DNA of 64,000 bases from Rhizoclosmatium globosum (taxonomy: Eukaryota > Chytridiomycota > Chytridiomycetes > Chytridiales > Chytriomycetaceae). The notes beneath the pieces are model-generated. The model was given only the letters and a program-made list of their open reading frames with translations, was not told the DNA's origin and did not search any database. Each line of letters starts with the position of its first letter. Position 1 is the first letter of the stretch. This document shows, in pieces, positions 1 to 9,887 of this stretch. Both the position numbers and the translations under genes were made by a program. The stretch covers positions 62,001 through 126,000 of the forward strand of contig MCGO01000015.1 in NCBI GenBank assembly GCA_002104985.1. Direction: 5' to 3'.

Positions 1-1
1 A

Positions 2-1953
2 CACCAGGGAAAGAAGGCAAAGAGAAAGGCCCGCGAGAAGCAGCTGGAAGAAGCGCGCCGTCTTGCCTCCCTCCAAAAGAGACGCGAACTCAAGGCGGCA
101 GGAATCGAGACAAACTTGAAGCCGAGAAAGAAGCGTGGAATGGATTATAATGCTGATATTCCGTTCCAGAAACGCGCTCCTGTTGGTTTCTTTGATGTTG
201 CGGAGGAAAAGGGCCGTGAACAGAAGGAAAAGGAGAAGGGAATCGGTGCTCTGTTGTCCAAACTTGATGGAAAGCGTCGCTCGGAGATTGAGGAGGACGA
301 ACGAAAGAGTGACGCAAAGAAACAGAAAGTTTCGAAAGAAAAGGGCGACTTTGTTCCACCGAAAGCTCTCCGCGACGCTGCAGAAGATGCCACCCTCTAC
401 CAAACTAGTGCGCGTCGCTCTCTTGTGCTTCCGGCTCCTCAAGTCGGTGACGCGGAAATTGAAGAGCTTGTCAAAATTAAGGCTCGTGAAGATGGTGCCA
501 AGTCTGTTATCGACACGGACGACAGTGCTGCTGCCACAAACGCTCTCTTGACTGACTACAAACCATCTGTCATGGGCCCTCCCTCTGGTGGCGGTGTTGC
601 TCGCACTCCTCTCAGAACTCCAGCAACTCCCTCGAGTGACAGCCTCAAAGTCCAGGCGCGTAACCTGAAAGCCATGTCGCAGATGCAAACACCGTTGTTG
701 GGAGAAACTGTTGATTTGGAAGGAGAGGACGCATACACGTACCAAACTGGAGCGACTCCACGTGTGGTACAAACACCAAATCCTCTTACCGCTCAATTGA
801 CTCCCCGTGCTGGAGGCGTTAGTTCCACTCCTCGCAGTGAATTTGGAGGAAGTAGTCGCGGCGGAATGACGCCACGTGATGAGATGGGAATCAACACTCC
901 CATGAGATCTGAGAGTGGATTTGGGAGACTCCTCGTCAACATCAGTCTGTGATGCGTCAACAGCTTGCTTCTCTGTTCAAGTCCCTTCCTGCACCTACCA
1001 ACGACTTTAAAGTCGTGATTCCAAAGGCCAAGAAGCCTGTTGATGACGACGATGCGTCTGCCGGAGGTGAAGAGCTTGATCAAGGAGAACAACGCGCTCG
1101 CGCCAAGGTGGAAGATATGGAAGATGTGCAAGCGCGCGCTTTCAAGAATGCAAGTGAAAAGGAAAAGGAACGCATTCTTCTCCAATCTACTGCCATCCAG
1201 CGAAACCTTCCTCGTCCATTGGTGTACTACCCTGACGCGTTTGAATCTTCCTCTGACATGGCAGAAACTCTCATTCGCCAGGAAATGGAACGTATGCTTT
1301 TGACAGACATGGCATACACCCCCGCTCCTCGCCAAACCCCAGTCCCCCGCTCAATCGTCCCAGCACCTGCATACACAGCAACCCTCCAAGAACTCGCCTC
1401 CGCAAACGACATGATCCTCCAAGAACTCGCCCAATGCCGCATCGACATGCAACAAGACTTGGAAACCCTCCACGACCGCGTCAAGAAGCAATACCTCTTC
1501 TTCGAACCCACAACATCCTCAGACGCCTCTGTCGGACGCTTTGAAAAAGTCGAACACACAACCACGCAAGACCGCATCACAAACCACACCGTCAACTTGA
1601 ACTCGCGCGTGAAACCATGAAACGCGAGCACGCCAAGGCAACCAAACTCGAAAAGAAACTTGGCGTCGTTCTCGGTGGATATGTGAACCGGTCCACGAAA
1701 CTCAAACGTGACCTTGCGGAAGCGGCTAAAGAAGGTGAGGAGGAGAGTGTGAAACTTGAATCGTTCCGGGCTGTGAAAGCGTTAGAGGATATTGCGATTG
1801 GAGAGAGGTTGAAGGATTGAAGGAGGAAGTTGGGCGGTTGGAGAAGAGGGAGGGGAGGTTGCAGGAACGGTACATGAGCTTGTTGCTGTGAAGGAAGGAC
1901 TTGTGGAGGCTTTGAGACGTGGTAGTGGTGGTGGAGATGGACCTGTGCGTTGA
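2..1953 (+). CDS. CDC5L: Pre-mRNA splicing factor CDC5L/Cef1, 3' part (5' end outside window)
   Basis: This is the C-terminal two thirds of the CDC5/Cef1 Myb-type protein, a core subunit of the Prp19 (NineTeen) complex of the spliceosome. The Myb repeats lie upstream of the window. The visible part starts with the basic stretch GKKAKRKAREKQLEEARRL followed by LQKRRELKAAGIE and the YNADIPF segment, all typical of CDC5L. A Thr-Pro-rich middle (TPLRTPATPSS and several similar TP sites, the phosphorylated and NIPP1-binding region in the family) and the C-terminal REHAKATKLEKKL block follow. The frame breaks at about 920-927, 1603-1612, 1818-1821 and 1874-1876. Each break needs one extra base, and 1952 + 4 is divisible by three. 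No intron is seen. The stop is TGA at 1951. The identity is very secure; the breaks are most simply assembly deletions. Confidence 0.93.
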
Positions 1954-2128
1954 AAGTTTTGGTTTCAATAAATTATCTTGTGTGGGTTTAAGTTTTGGAA
2001 TTTTGAGTGTGTGTTATTCAAGTATTGCGATCCATGTTCCGGTTGAAACGTATCATGGGACGAGTTTAAAAGTAACGATGATACTTGGATGTATATCATC
2101 TTGTTTTGTCGTTTTCGTCGTCGAGTGT

Positions 2129-2265
2129 TCAGTATAGCGGTATACTGTTGTAGCGCTTAGTATACGGTATACAGTGTACGGTATATTGTATAGTATACGG
2201 TATACTTTGTATAGTGTATAGTGTATAGTGTATAGCAGTGTACACCGTATACCGTATATATTTTC
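2129..2265. repeat. GTATA/TATAC-rich simple and palindromic repeat
   Basis: Roughly 135 bases are built from GTATAC-like words. The 14-mer agtatacggtatac occurs twice, a run of the 7-mer TAGTGTA follows (about four copies near 2212-2235), and then accgtataccgtatata closes the block. GTATAC is its own reverse complement, so the block can fold into several alternative hairpins on either strand. It sits about 180 bases downstream of the CDC5L stop codon. Confidence 0.8.
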
Positions 2266-2360
2266 TTCATGGTGCACAGTCCACAGGCTTTGCCGCCATG
2301 CCCTGACAAGTATGTTTTTTTATAATACATTAACGGTTTACTGATTAATCACCTTACGTT

Positions 2361-2386
2361 GGACTGCCAAAACGGTTTGGCAGTTC
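2361..2386. repeat. Perfect 9-bp inverted repeat (hairpin)
   Basis: The arms actgccaaa (2363-2371) and tttggcagt (2376-2384) are perfectly complementary around a 4-base loop. A G-U and a G-C pair can extend the stem to 11 pairs. It lies in an intergenic region about 180 bases beyond the 3' end of tRNA-Ser. No function can be assigned. Confidence 0.65.
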
Positions 2387-2567
2387 ATGAGATAAGGCAC
2401 AGCCATTCCTTGTATTCATTTTATCACAGCCGCCATGGTAATGGTTGTACGATAAAACCCTGAATGCGGTCTGCGACGTAACCCCCATCCATATTCCCCT
2501 CAATCAAAATCCTCATCCTGCCACCCCAACCTTCACTGCAGCTCAACAAACGAAGCTGCCCAAAAGA

Positions 2568-2649
2568 CGACAACTGCAGGACTTGAACCTGCGCTCCCAG
2601 AGGGAATTGCATTTCGAGTGCAACGCCTTAACCACTCGGCCAAATTGCC
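2568..2649 (-). tRNA. tRNA-Ser(CGA)
   Basis: Read on the minus strand, the 82 bases fold as a class II tRNA. The acceptor stem GGCAAUU/AGUUGUC has two G-U pairs and discriminator G. The D arm is GCC...GGC, the anticodon stem is UUGCA/UGCAA and the loop is CUCGAAA, giving anticodon CGA for codon UCG. A long variable arm (CCC UCU GGG) and the T arm GCAGG-UUCAAGU-CCUGC complete it. The long variable arm supports Ser. No intron is present and CCA is not encoded. Confidence 0.92.
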
Positions 2650-3122
2650 ATCTGACAATTAGTTGTTTTAGTTGGTTACGGATGTTGGTTTCATTCTGGA
2701 ACTTATTTCCATGTGCTTCTTCGCTTAGTTTCGGCCTGCCTTCAGCAATGAGTCTATTACCATGGATAAGTACAATCAATCTACCTAAGGAGCTTCACGA
2801 AAATGTCTGCGAAAATATGCTTGTTTTTACAGCTATTGGAATACCTTGAAAATGCGTTTTGATGACCGCATTTTCGGACTTTAAAGTGGGTAAATTACTT
2901 AGAATATAAACCATTGAGTCTTCGTTAGTTTCGGATATTATGAAGTGCTGCTCAAAAATTAATTCCATAAAACTTCATCACTATCCTCTCATCCATAATC
3001 AATAAGACAAGCCATACGACGGGATTGTACAAAGTACCCATGTATGTATTTAGCAGACTTCCTGGTTTTCCTTCTTTCCGCACAATTATTAAACGCGATA
3101 ACAGAAAACTTGAATCCGTACT
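2650..3122. other. Intergenic, no gene seen
   Basis: AT-rich sequence between two tRNA genes. From about 2902 onward it resembles 4964-5212, so it contains the left edge of the tandem duplication (shared words include gaatataaacca, gttcaaaaatt or its variant, and ctctcatccataat). Nothing else stands out. Confidence 0.6.
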
Positions 3123-3195
3123 TGGAGGAGAAGGGCATTGATCCCTTTGCCTCTCGCATGCAAAGCGAGCGCTCTACCATATGAGCTACACCCCC
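3123..3195 (-). tRNA. tRNA-Ala(UGC), copy 1
   Basis: The 73-base minus-strand cloverleaf has acceptor GGGGGUG/CUCCUCC with discriminator A, D arm GCUC...GAGC and anticodon stem CUCGC/GCGAG. The loop UUUGCAU gives anticodon UGC (codon GCA). The T arm is AAGGG-AUCAAUG-CCCUU. The acceptor stem has one U-U mismatch at pair 6-67, and the T loop starts with A instead of U, as some eukaryotic tRNA-Ala genes do. No intron. It is identical to the copy at 5213-5285. Confidence 0.92.
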
Positions 3196-3350
3196 GTTAC
3201 ATTGACGATTGGTCGCGTGTATTAAAAACGACACCAAAGCACAGCACTTCCACCAAAGTAAATATTTAAGATGGGTTGGAATTCAGTTCCTTCATATCAA
3301 AATACAAACAGGCGTTACAATTCTTACAGCTGCAGTCATTTATTACCAAG

Positions 3351-4738
3351 TTACTCAGATTTCTTTTTGGTGAATGAGAGAAACTGAAATCCAAAGAAAG
3401 AGCGGAAACCCGTCCAAACCCACTCCAACCACGTCAATTCTTCGCGAAGGACAAAGTCTCCGCCAGCAAGCGATGTCAACCAATCACATGCATTTTCAAG
3501 CCCTCTCTCCTCCCTCATTCGAAATCCCAACTCCTTCGCAGCAGCTGTCGTTTTTGGCTCCTGTGCTTTTTTAATCAAAGTGGAAAGTTGTTCTCCAGTG
3601 AGGCTACAAAATGGCCCCGCATTGATTCCTGCTCCGGTCTTTGCGATATATTCTGCTTACATTGGTTGATCAGAACAAAATGTACAGATAACAACTGGTT
3701 TCCCTGCACGCGCCGCTTCGGCTGTCGTTCCTGCCCCACCATGATGAACAATAACAGAACATTGTGGAACTAAAACGTTATGTGGCTCACTGGTCACAAC
3801 AAGTACCCGGCCAGAATTTCCCCACTTTTCCTGTAATGCCTTTCCTAATGTCATTCCATATTTCTTGCAAACACAATGAAGCGTATAGCTTGCGCCGAAT
3901 GCTCAACTACTTCGTTGATAAATGCAAAAAAGTCCGTACACAAATCAGCCGCCATACTCCCGAATCCAATGTATACAGGAGCGTCACCATCATCCAAAAA
4001 AGCCTCTGTTTCTGGAGAGAGCAAGTTGTTCCCAAATCTATTCTCGTATAAGACGTTTCCTCCGACCAAAATATCAGCGGGCCAGTCACTTGGTCTGGGC
4101 ATGATGTTATGGGAACAAGCAAAATAGTGTGGGAGAATCCGTTGAGGTGGGAGGACCGCCTTGACCATATTGATATTACTGAATTCACTGAAGTCCAGAT
4201 TTCTGACATGTTTTAAAACTGGGGCATGCACAACGGAGTGAAGAAGCAGATTGCACAATCGAATTGAGAGACCAAATGGTAAGATCCATGGAAATACCTG
4301 GCATGGAATCTGAGATGACGGAAACAAGTCCAGAACGAGGTGGATTCCGCAAAAAGGCACACCTGATAGATAGTGCATCATTGGTGCAAGGAAAGTAACT
4401 GCAGGGCCGCAGACAACAAGAGTAACGTCCTTGTCGTTCTTGAGATAAGTAAGAACCTGATGTACAGTTTTTCCAAGTCGCTCCTTGTTATAGAAGTCAT
4501 TCAACAGCAGTTTCATGTTTCCTGTGGTTAAGGCTTGGGCGACAAGGCTTTCACTCATGTCCTTTGTGAGATGTCCTGGTAGATCAACAAACTGGATGCC
4601 TTCTCTCTCAATCCATGGTTGAAAAAGGCGTTGTGCCAGGATAACAGCGGGAATTCCACGACGAATCAGTTCTTTGGCAATTGCAACAAAGGGTTGCACG
4701 TCTCCGCGAGATCCTAAAACGACAAATGCGATCTTCAT
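3351..4738 (-). pseudogene. Sterol-glucosyltransferase-like GT1 enzyme, copy 1, with nonsense codon
   Basis: A GT-B fold, family 1 glycosyltransferase of the type that moves sugar from UDP-glucose to sterols or small lipophilic acceptors. The N-terminus carries the Glyco_transf_28 signature GSRGDVQP. The C-terminal half carries the donor-binding motif HHGGAGTTAEAA followed by GKPVVICTF, as in fungal sterol 3-beta-glucosyltransferases. Length is about 462 codons with no membrane segment. Two lesions exist. One is a single-base frame break near 3854. The other is an in-frame TAA just after the conserved DQPM, where copy 2 has TGG (Trp). The reading frame continues intact behind the TAA. The nonsense change is two substitutions, unlike the one-base deletions elsewhere, so this copy may be decaying. 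Start ATG at 4738. The acceptor substrate is unknown. Confidence 0.75.
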
Positions 4739-5212
4739 AACGTTGAGTGTTCTTTGTGAAGGAGATCGGATTTTTTTACAACGATGTTAACAAGTGATAG
4801 AAAGGGAAAAACTTTGTTTTGGAAAGTGTGAAAATAAAACCCACTTTGTAGAACATCATATTCAGTGATCAGACGTTAGTGGTCGGTGACGTCACGAGTG
4901 ATGATCCTCGGCATATAGTGTAGACTCGGTTCAAACAAACCAGTTAAAAATCATTTAACCGCGGAATATAAACCACACAGTCTACTTCTGTTTCGCTTAG
5001 TATTAAGCGCTGTTCAAAAATTCTGCATTAGGCTCTTTTCAAGAACGCAGGATTCCATACAACCTTGTTACTCTCATCCATAATTAATAAATACGACTGA
5101 ATTTTACAAATTGCGATAGAAGTAGGCTTCCTTAACCGCTCTTCCCATCTGCATTCTCAGTCTTCACTCTGTCTTGAGCACCTACAATCATAGAAAACTT
5201 AAAATAAATTCA
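4739..5212. other. Intergenic, upstream region of glucosyltransferase copy 1
   Basis: About 470 bases hold the presumed promoter of the minus-strand gene at 3351-4738 and the left flank of duplication unit B (from about 4964). No further coding or RNA gene is seen. Confidence 0.55.
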
Positions 5213-5285
5213 TGGAGGAGAAGGGCATTGATCCCTTTGCCTCTCGCATGCAAAGCGAGCGCTCTACCATATGAGCTACACCCCC
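5213..5285 (-). tRNA. tRNA-Ala(UGC), copy 2
   Basis: Base-for-base identical to the tRNA at 3123-3195, including the U-U mismatch in the acceptor stem. It lies about 150 bases beyond the stop codon of the glucosyltransferase-like gene in unit B, the same position as in unit A. This shows that it was copied together with the protein gene. Confidence 0.92.
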
Positions 5286-5438
5286 GTTATATTGACGATT
5301 GGTCGCGTGTATTTATAACAACATCAAACCACAGTACTTCCACCAGGGTCAATATTTGAGATGGATTGGAATTCAGTTTCTTCATGGCAAAATACAAAGC
5401 TTGATTCTAACAGCTACAGTCATTTATTGTCAAATTAC

Positions 5439-6835
5439 TCACTTAGTTTTCTTTTTGGTGGAGGAGGTCTGAAATGCAAAGAGTGAGAGGAAAACCGCCC
5501 AAACCCACTCTAACCACGTCAATTCCTTGCGAAGGGCAAAGTCTCCGCCAGCAAGCGATGTCAACCAATCACACGCATTTTCAAGCCCTCTTTCCTCCCT
5601 CATTCGGACTCCCAACTCCTTCGCTGCAGCCATCATTTTTGGCTCGCGTGCTTTATTAATCAACACGGCAAGTTGTTTTCCAGTGAGGCTACAGAATGGT
5701 CCCGCATTGATTCCTGCTCCGGCCTTTGCGATATATGCTGCCCACATTGGTTGATCGGTACAAAATGTACAGATGACAGCTGGTTTACCCGAACGTGCAG
5801 CTTCAGCCGTTGTTCCAGCCCCGCCATGATGAACAATAACAGAGCATTGTGGGAATAGTATGTTATGTGGCTCACTCGCAATCACGAGCACCCGTTTTGA
5901 TTCTCCCACTTTTTCTGCAATCTATCTCCTGACGGGCTGGTTACCGTAGTGGAATTGTCCATGTTTCTTGTGAACACAATGAAACGCGCAGAAGGTGCTG
6001 AATGTTCAACCACATCGTCGATGAATGCTGGGAAGTCTGTGCACCAATCGACACACATACTCCCAAACCCGATGTATATTGGTACGTTTCCGTCTTTTAA
6101 AAAGGCCTTGTTTTTGGAGAAAGCACGTTGTTCATAAATCGGTTTTCGTACAATACACTTCCTCCAACCAAAATGTCTGTAGGCCAGTCAGTTGGTCTGG
6201 GCATAATACTATATGAACAAGCAAAGTAATGTGGTATAGATGCTGCCTTGGAAAGACTACTTTGTAGTGTCAAAGTCACAAAGTCGCTGAAGTCAAGTTC
6301 TCTGACATAATTTATGATTGGCCTGTATACAGCAATGTAAAGAAGCATATTGATGATTCTGATTGAAAGGCCAAATGGTAGGATAATTTGCGAAAGCTGA
6401 GAAGGAAGCTGGGATGAAGGAAAGAGGTCCAAGACAAGTTGGATTCCACAGAATGGTACTCCTGAAAGTTGATACATGATTGGCGCAAGGAAAGTGAGTG
6501 CCGGACCACAAGCAACGAGGGAAACCTCTTGGTCACTTTTGAGATAGCGAGGATCTGGAGCACACTCTTTCCCAGTCGTTCCTTGTTATAAAATTCATTC
6601 AAGATCAGATTCATATTTCCAGTAATGATGGCTTCAGCAATGAGACTTTCATTCATATCTTTCGTTAGATCACCAGGGATTGGGCATACTGGATGCCTTC
6701 ACTTTCAATCCATTGCTGGAAGAGGCGTTGTGCCAGGATAACGGCAGGAACTCCGCGGCAAATGAGTTCTTTAGCGATTGCAACAAAGGGCTGGACATCA
6801 CCGCGAGATCCCAGAACGATGAATGCGATCTTCAT
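5439..6835 (-). CDS. Sterol-glucosyltransferase-like GT1 enzyme, copy 2
   Basis: Paralogue of the gene at 3351-4738, with the same start MKIAF.VLGSRGDVQP and the same donor site HHGGAGTTAEAARSGKP followed by CTDQPMW. Here the Trp is intact and no in-frame stop occurs. A probable role is UDP-sugar transfer to a sterol or other lipophilic acceptor in the cytosol or at membranes. The frame breaks four times (near 6660-6680, 6480-6540, 6105-6112 and 5905-5912). Each needs one extra base, and 1397 + 4 gives 467 codons. Pieces align with copy 1 throughout, so gene structure is certain although the sequence as given would not translate. The C-terminus is Lys-rich. ATG at 6835 corresponds exactly to the start of copy 1. 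Confidence 0.85.
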
Positions 6836-7142
6836 TTAATCAAAGTTTTTGAACGACACAAGCATTAACTTGTGAACTTGGCAGGAGATTGGGAATACCG
6901 AGGAATTCGTTGCTAACTTCGAATTATCTTCGTTTAATTGTTAAAAGGCGTGATTCCGGGAGTGTGTGTAATTTATATATAATGACAGCTCAAAAAATGG
7001 TAGGTGCATTCAAACTGGTCATACCATTACATAGGCAGAGCACTTTATGAATACCAAGGTAAAAGTGAACAACAAAACTTGATGTTCGATAGTTAAGTGT
7101 GTTTCACTTCTTTCTCGGTTCTTCCTCAAAAACCACCAACCA
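6836..7142. promoter_or_regulatory. Divergent intergenic region between glucosyltransferase copy 2 and SF3B4
   Basis: About 307 bases separate two divergently transcribed genes, so both promoters should lie here. A TATA-like stretch atttatatataat sits at 6971-6983. A pyrimidine-rich run (cacttctttctcggttcttcc) precedes the SF3B4 start. No other feature is seen. Confidence 0.4.
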
Positions 7143-8302
7143 ATGCAGAACGCCTACAAGCCAACCGAAGAGCGCAACCAGCAGAACACGTGCTATGTCG
7201 GCAACCTCGACGACCAAGTAACCGAGGCGCTTCTTTGGGAGCTGATGCTCCAGGCCGGGCCCGTTGTCAACATCCACCTTCCAAAGGACCGAGTCACCCA
7301 ATCGCACCAGGGCTTTGGCTTCGCTGAGTTCCAAACAGAAGACGACGCCGAATACGCAATTAAGGTGACTACTAACACAAATCCTCTCAAACTGCGCATC
7401 CACCACCTCTCTTAACCTATCCCCAAACCAAACAAGATTATGCACATGATCAAAGTATTCGGAAAACCAATCCGCGTAAACAAAGCTTCAGATAACAAAC
7501 GAACTGTGGATGTCGGCGCGAACCTGTTTATTGGAAACTTGGATCCGGAAGTCGATGAAAAGACGCTACATGACACCTTCTCTGCTTTTGGAGTGATTGC
7601 ACAGACACCAAAAGTTGCTCGAGATGCGGAAGTGGGCGTGTCGAAGGGTTACGGTTTCGTGGCGTACGATAACTTTGAAAGTGCTGATGCCGCGATTGAG
7701 GCTATGAATGGGCAGTTCTTGGGTGGAAAACCTATCACAGTTGCTTATGCGTTCAAAAAAGATGGACAGGGAGAGAGGCATGGTTCTGCGGCTGGTATGT
7801 TGTTTTATTGCGACGTGACGTGTTGAGTAGGTCATTTTAACTCCGTGGAACTAGAACGTCTATTGGCTGCTCAAGCTCAAAAGAATGCTCCTACCCATAT
7901 GCCGAATCGATTGTTTGCGGAACTCCGACTCCTGGTATGCCAGGAATGGCACCTGGCCCACCGGTCCCTATGATGCCTATTCCGGGAATGGCACCACCGC
8001 CTATGATGATGCCTCCTCCCCTCAACAGCCCATGTATGGGTATCCGCCTATGCCGATGCCTGGATGTACGTATTCTCCAAGGCGAGACTTTCACGAAAGA
8101 ATAACACTCGTCAAATAGATCAAATGCCGCCTCCTGGTTTCGCCCCACCGCCAATGTCGTTTGGACAGCAGCCTGGAATGCCCCCGATGCCTATGGGGTG
8201 AGTCTTGAAGGATTAATCTCGTCTCTCTAACAAATACTTAGATTCATGCCGCCGCCAGGGTTCCCTGGACAATACCCGCCACCGCAGTGGCCGCAACAAT
8301 AG
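7143..8302 (+). CDS. SF3B4: Splicing factor 3B subunit 4 (SAP49/Hsh49)
   Basis: The U2 snRNP SF3b subunit binds pre-mRNA upstream of the branch site. Two RRM domains are visible. RRM1 has CYVGNLD as RNP2 and HQGFGFAEF as RNP1; RRM2 has [13 protein letters not shown] and SKGYGFVAY. The family-specific [12 protein letters not shown] and [15 protein letters not shown] follow, then a Pro/Met/Gly-rich tail ending PQWPQQ. Exons by eye are 7143-7364, 7437-7794, 7855-8065, 8119-8197 and 8242-8302, with introns of 72, 60, 53 and 44 nt and GT-AG ends. Two one-base gaps are implied in the Pro-rich third exon (about 7921 and 8018), which gives 311 codons. Start and both RRMs match the family closely. Confidence 0.93.
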
Positions 8303-8420
8303 AGCGATGTTGTCAATTGTATTTAATTTCGAGCTATTTGGAATAAACGCGGATCAGGAGAAATTATACATGTTTTGTTTTTTAAAAGCCATAAAAGCAA
8401 ACTAAATAATAAAATTGAAA

Positions 8421-9715
8421 TCACTCTGGTTGACATGCAGCAGCTAGGAATGGCATAACATCTGAAAGACCCAAAACTCCCACAACATCGCCTTTTCCAC
8501 TTTCAGATACAATCCATACTCTGTGTGTCTTGGTAGCAGCCATCTTCTCAACAGCAACAATCAAAGGAGTAGATGGGTGAACAGTGAACAGGGGAACACG
8601 GTCGGAACCATTTGCTTCCAGGCCTTGCACAGAACGAAGCTGAACAAAGAATCTGAAGCATGGATCGTACAAGTGTCTCCAACCACCACGAGATGAGAGA
8701 ATTTCCTTGATATCAGTCATTGACACACTTCCTTCCAGCTATGGGCAACAAAACGTTAGACGTGATATAGTAAGGCAAAGAACATACCTTGGAGTGACCG
8801 TGAGCCTTATCAACAATAGCGACAGAGGAAACATGGTTGGTGTGCATGGCATACAAAGCTTCCAACACAGTATCATTCAAGTCAACAGTCACAACACTGT
8901 TCTCTCCCTTCACAAGACCCAACTGCTGCAATGACAACTCTCCCACCGCGAAATCAGTTTCTGTGCGACCAGCAGTTTTTCTTGGCAATCGGCCAAACTT
9001 TTCAGCGACAAGACCGCAAACAAGGGATTGGAGAGGACACCGACAAACTTGTCCTTATCGCCATCGCACTTTTCGAGAACGACAATACGGTGGAGGGCCG
9101 AGTTGTTTGCAAATTCTTGGAGGGCTGTGAGGAGTGGGGTTGTTGTGTACACAGCAACGAGAGGGTTTTGCTGGAAAGGTTCGAAACTAGCTTGATTGGA
9201 ACACCAGTACGGTCCATAGAGGCACGTTTGATAATGTCAGTGATTTCCTGGTTGAGTTGATGGCGAGTAAGCACGTGTTTTTCTAAGGAGGGTGGAGTCA
9301 TACCATTTCAGCATCAAACGACGCCTCTTCCTTGGGCACTTTTCGGAACACTTCAAGGACATATGTAACAAGGTCTCTGTAGTCAAACATTCCAATGAAA
9401 CCACCTTGTTCAGGCCTAAAAGCAAATGTGGGATAACAGGAATAAGCGCTTTGCTGTCAAAAAACTGGTGAGTGGAATCCACACTCACGAGTAGACTGGA
9501 GCCGACGAGATCCTGTGTGCAGCCAGGGCGTTGCAGGCATCCTGGACAGAGAGATCCGTGTCGAGGCAGATTGGAATCTTTGGGCCAGACGAGCGCGAGG
9601 GTCGTTCAAGGACTTGGCCACACGTTGTTTCGCTAAAGAGAAGTTTGAAGGCTTCGGAGGAAGATGCATCGGCGGTGACGGTGGCCGAGGAGGACATTGC
9701 TTGGAGGACGGACAT
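8421..9715 (-). CDS. SNF4: AMPK/SNF1 gamma subunit with CBS repeats
   Basis: Regulatory gamma subunit of the SNF1/AMPK energy-sensing kinase. Its CBS domains bind AMP, ADP and ATP. Visible features are the first CBS with DACNALAAHRISSAPVY, then QGGFIGMFDYRDLV, an AVYTTTPLLTALQEFA block with LHRIVVLE, ALYAMHTNHVSSVAIVD, and the last CBS with KTHRVWIVSESG and GVLGLSDV. Exons are 9489-9715, 9304-9415, 8788-9247 and 8421-8738; introns of 72, 56 and 49 nt fit all phases. Two missing bases are implied in the third exon (near 9180 and 9032), giving 373 codons, the usual size for yeast SNF4 plus a short Ser-rich lead. I chose the ATG at 9715; an upstream in-frame extension looks non-coding. Confidence 0.92.
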
Positions 9716-9887
9716 TTTTGGGTGTGGTTTTTGGGAGGGACTTTGTTTGAAGGGGAACGAAGGAAATGGTGGTGGGTAACTGTGACTCACACTCCTCCGT
9801 GACTCAGTCAATAGATGATGCCTCGTTTTCAGCTGTGCACGCGTCAAAACAAGTCAAGATAAGAAATTTATTGGAATCCACGTCCCC

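Larger units (their letters stand above)
1954..2567. other. Intergenic stretch with repeats, no gene
   Basis: About 610 bases lie between CDC5L and tRNA-Ser. The stretch holds the GTATA-rich repeat and a short hairpin, listed separately. No reading frame here has recognisable coding character. Confidence 0.6.
2902..4738. repeat. Tandem segmental duplication, unit A
   Basis: Unit A contains the tRNA-Ala at 3123-3195 and the glucosyltransferase-like gene at 3351-4738, in the same order and spacing as unit B (4964-6835). The tRNAs are identical. The stretch between tRNA and gene is still easily aligned: both copies share ttgacgattggtcgcgtgta just upstream of the tRNA and closely similar words up to the stop codon. 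Similarity fades upstream of the start codons. The repeat period is about 2.06-2.1 kb. The exact edges are estimated by eye. Confidence 0.85.
4964..6835. repeat. Tandem segmental duplication, unit B
   Basis: Second copy of the unit described for 2902-4738, with tRNA-Ala at 5213-5285 and the glucosyltransferase-like gene at 5439-6835. The two copies have clearly diverged in coding and non-coding parts but keep the tRNA identical, as expected for a duplication that is not very recent with selection on the tRNA. Confidence 0.85.

Noticed and set aside
2445..2849. Plus-strand open frame of 134 codons
   Set aside because: It runs antisense through the tRNA-Ser gene and has no coding character outside it.
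2902..6835. Repeat-induced point mutation in the duplicated unit
   Set aside because: The TGG to TAA change would fit, but by eye differences between the copies run in all directions and the tRNAs are identical. No bias was counted.
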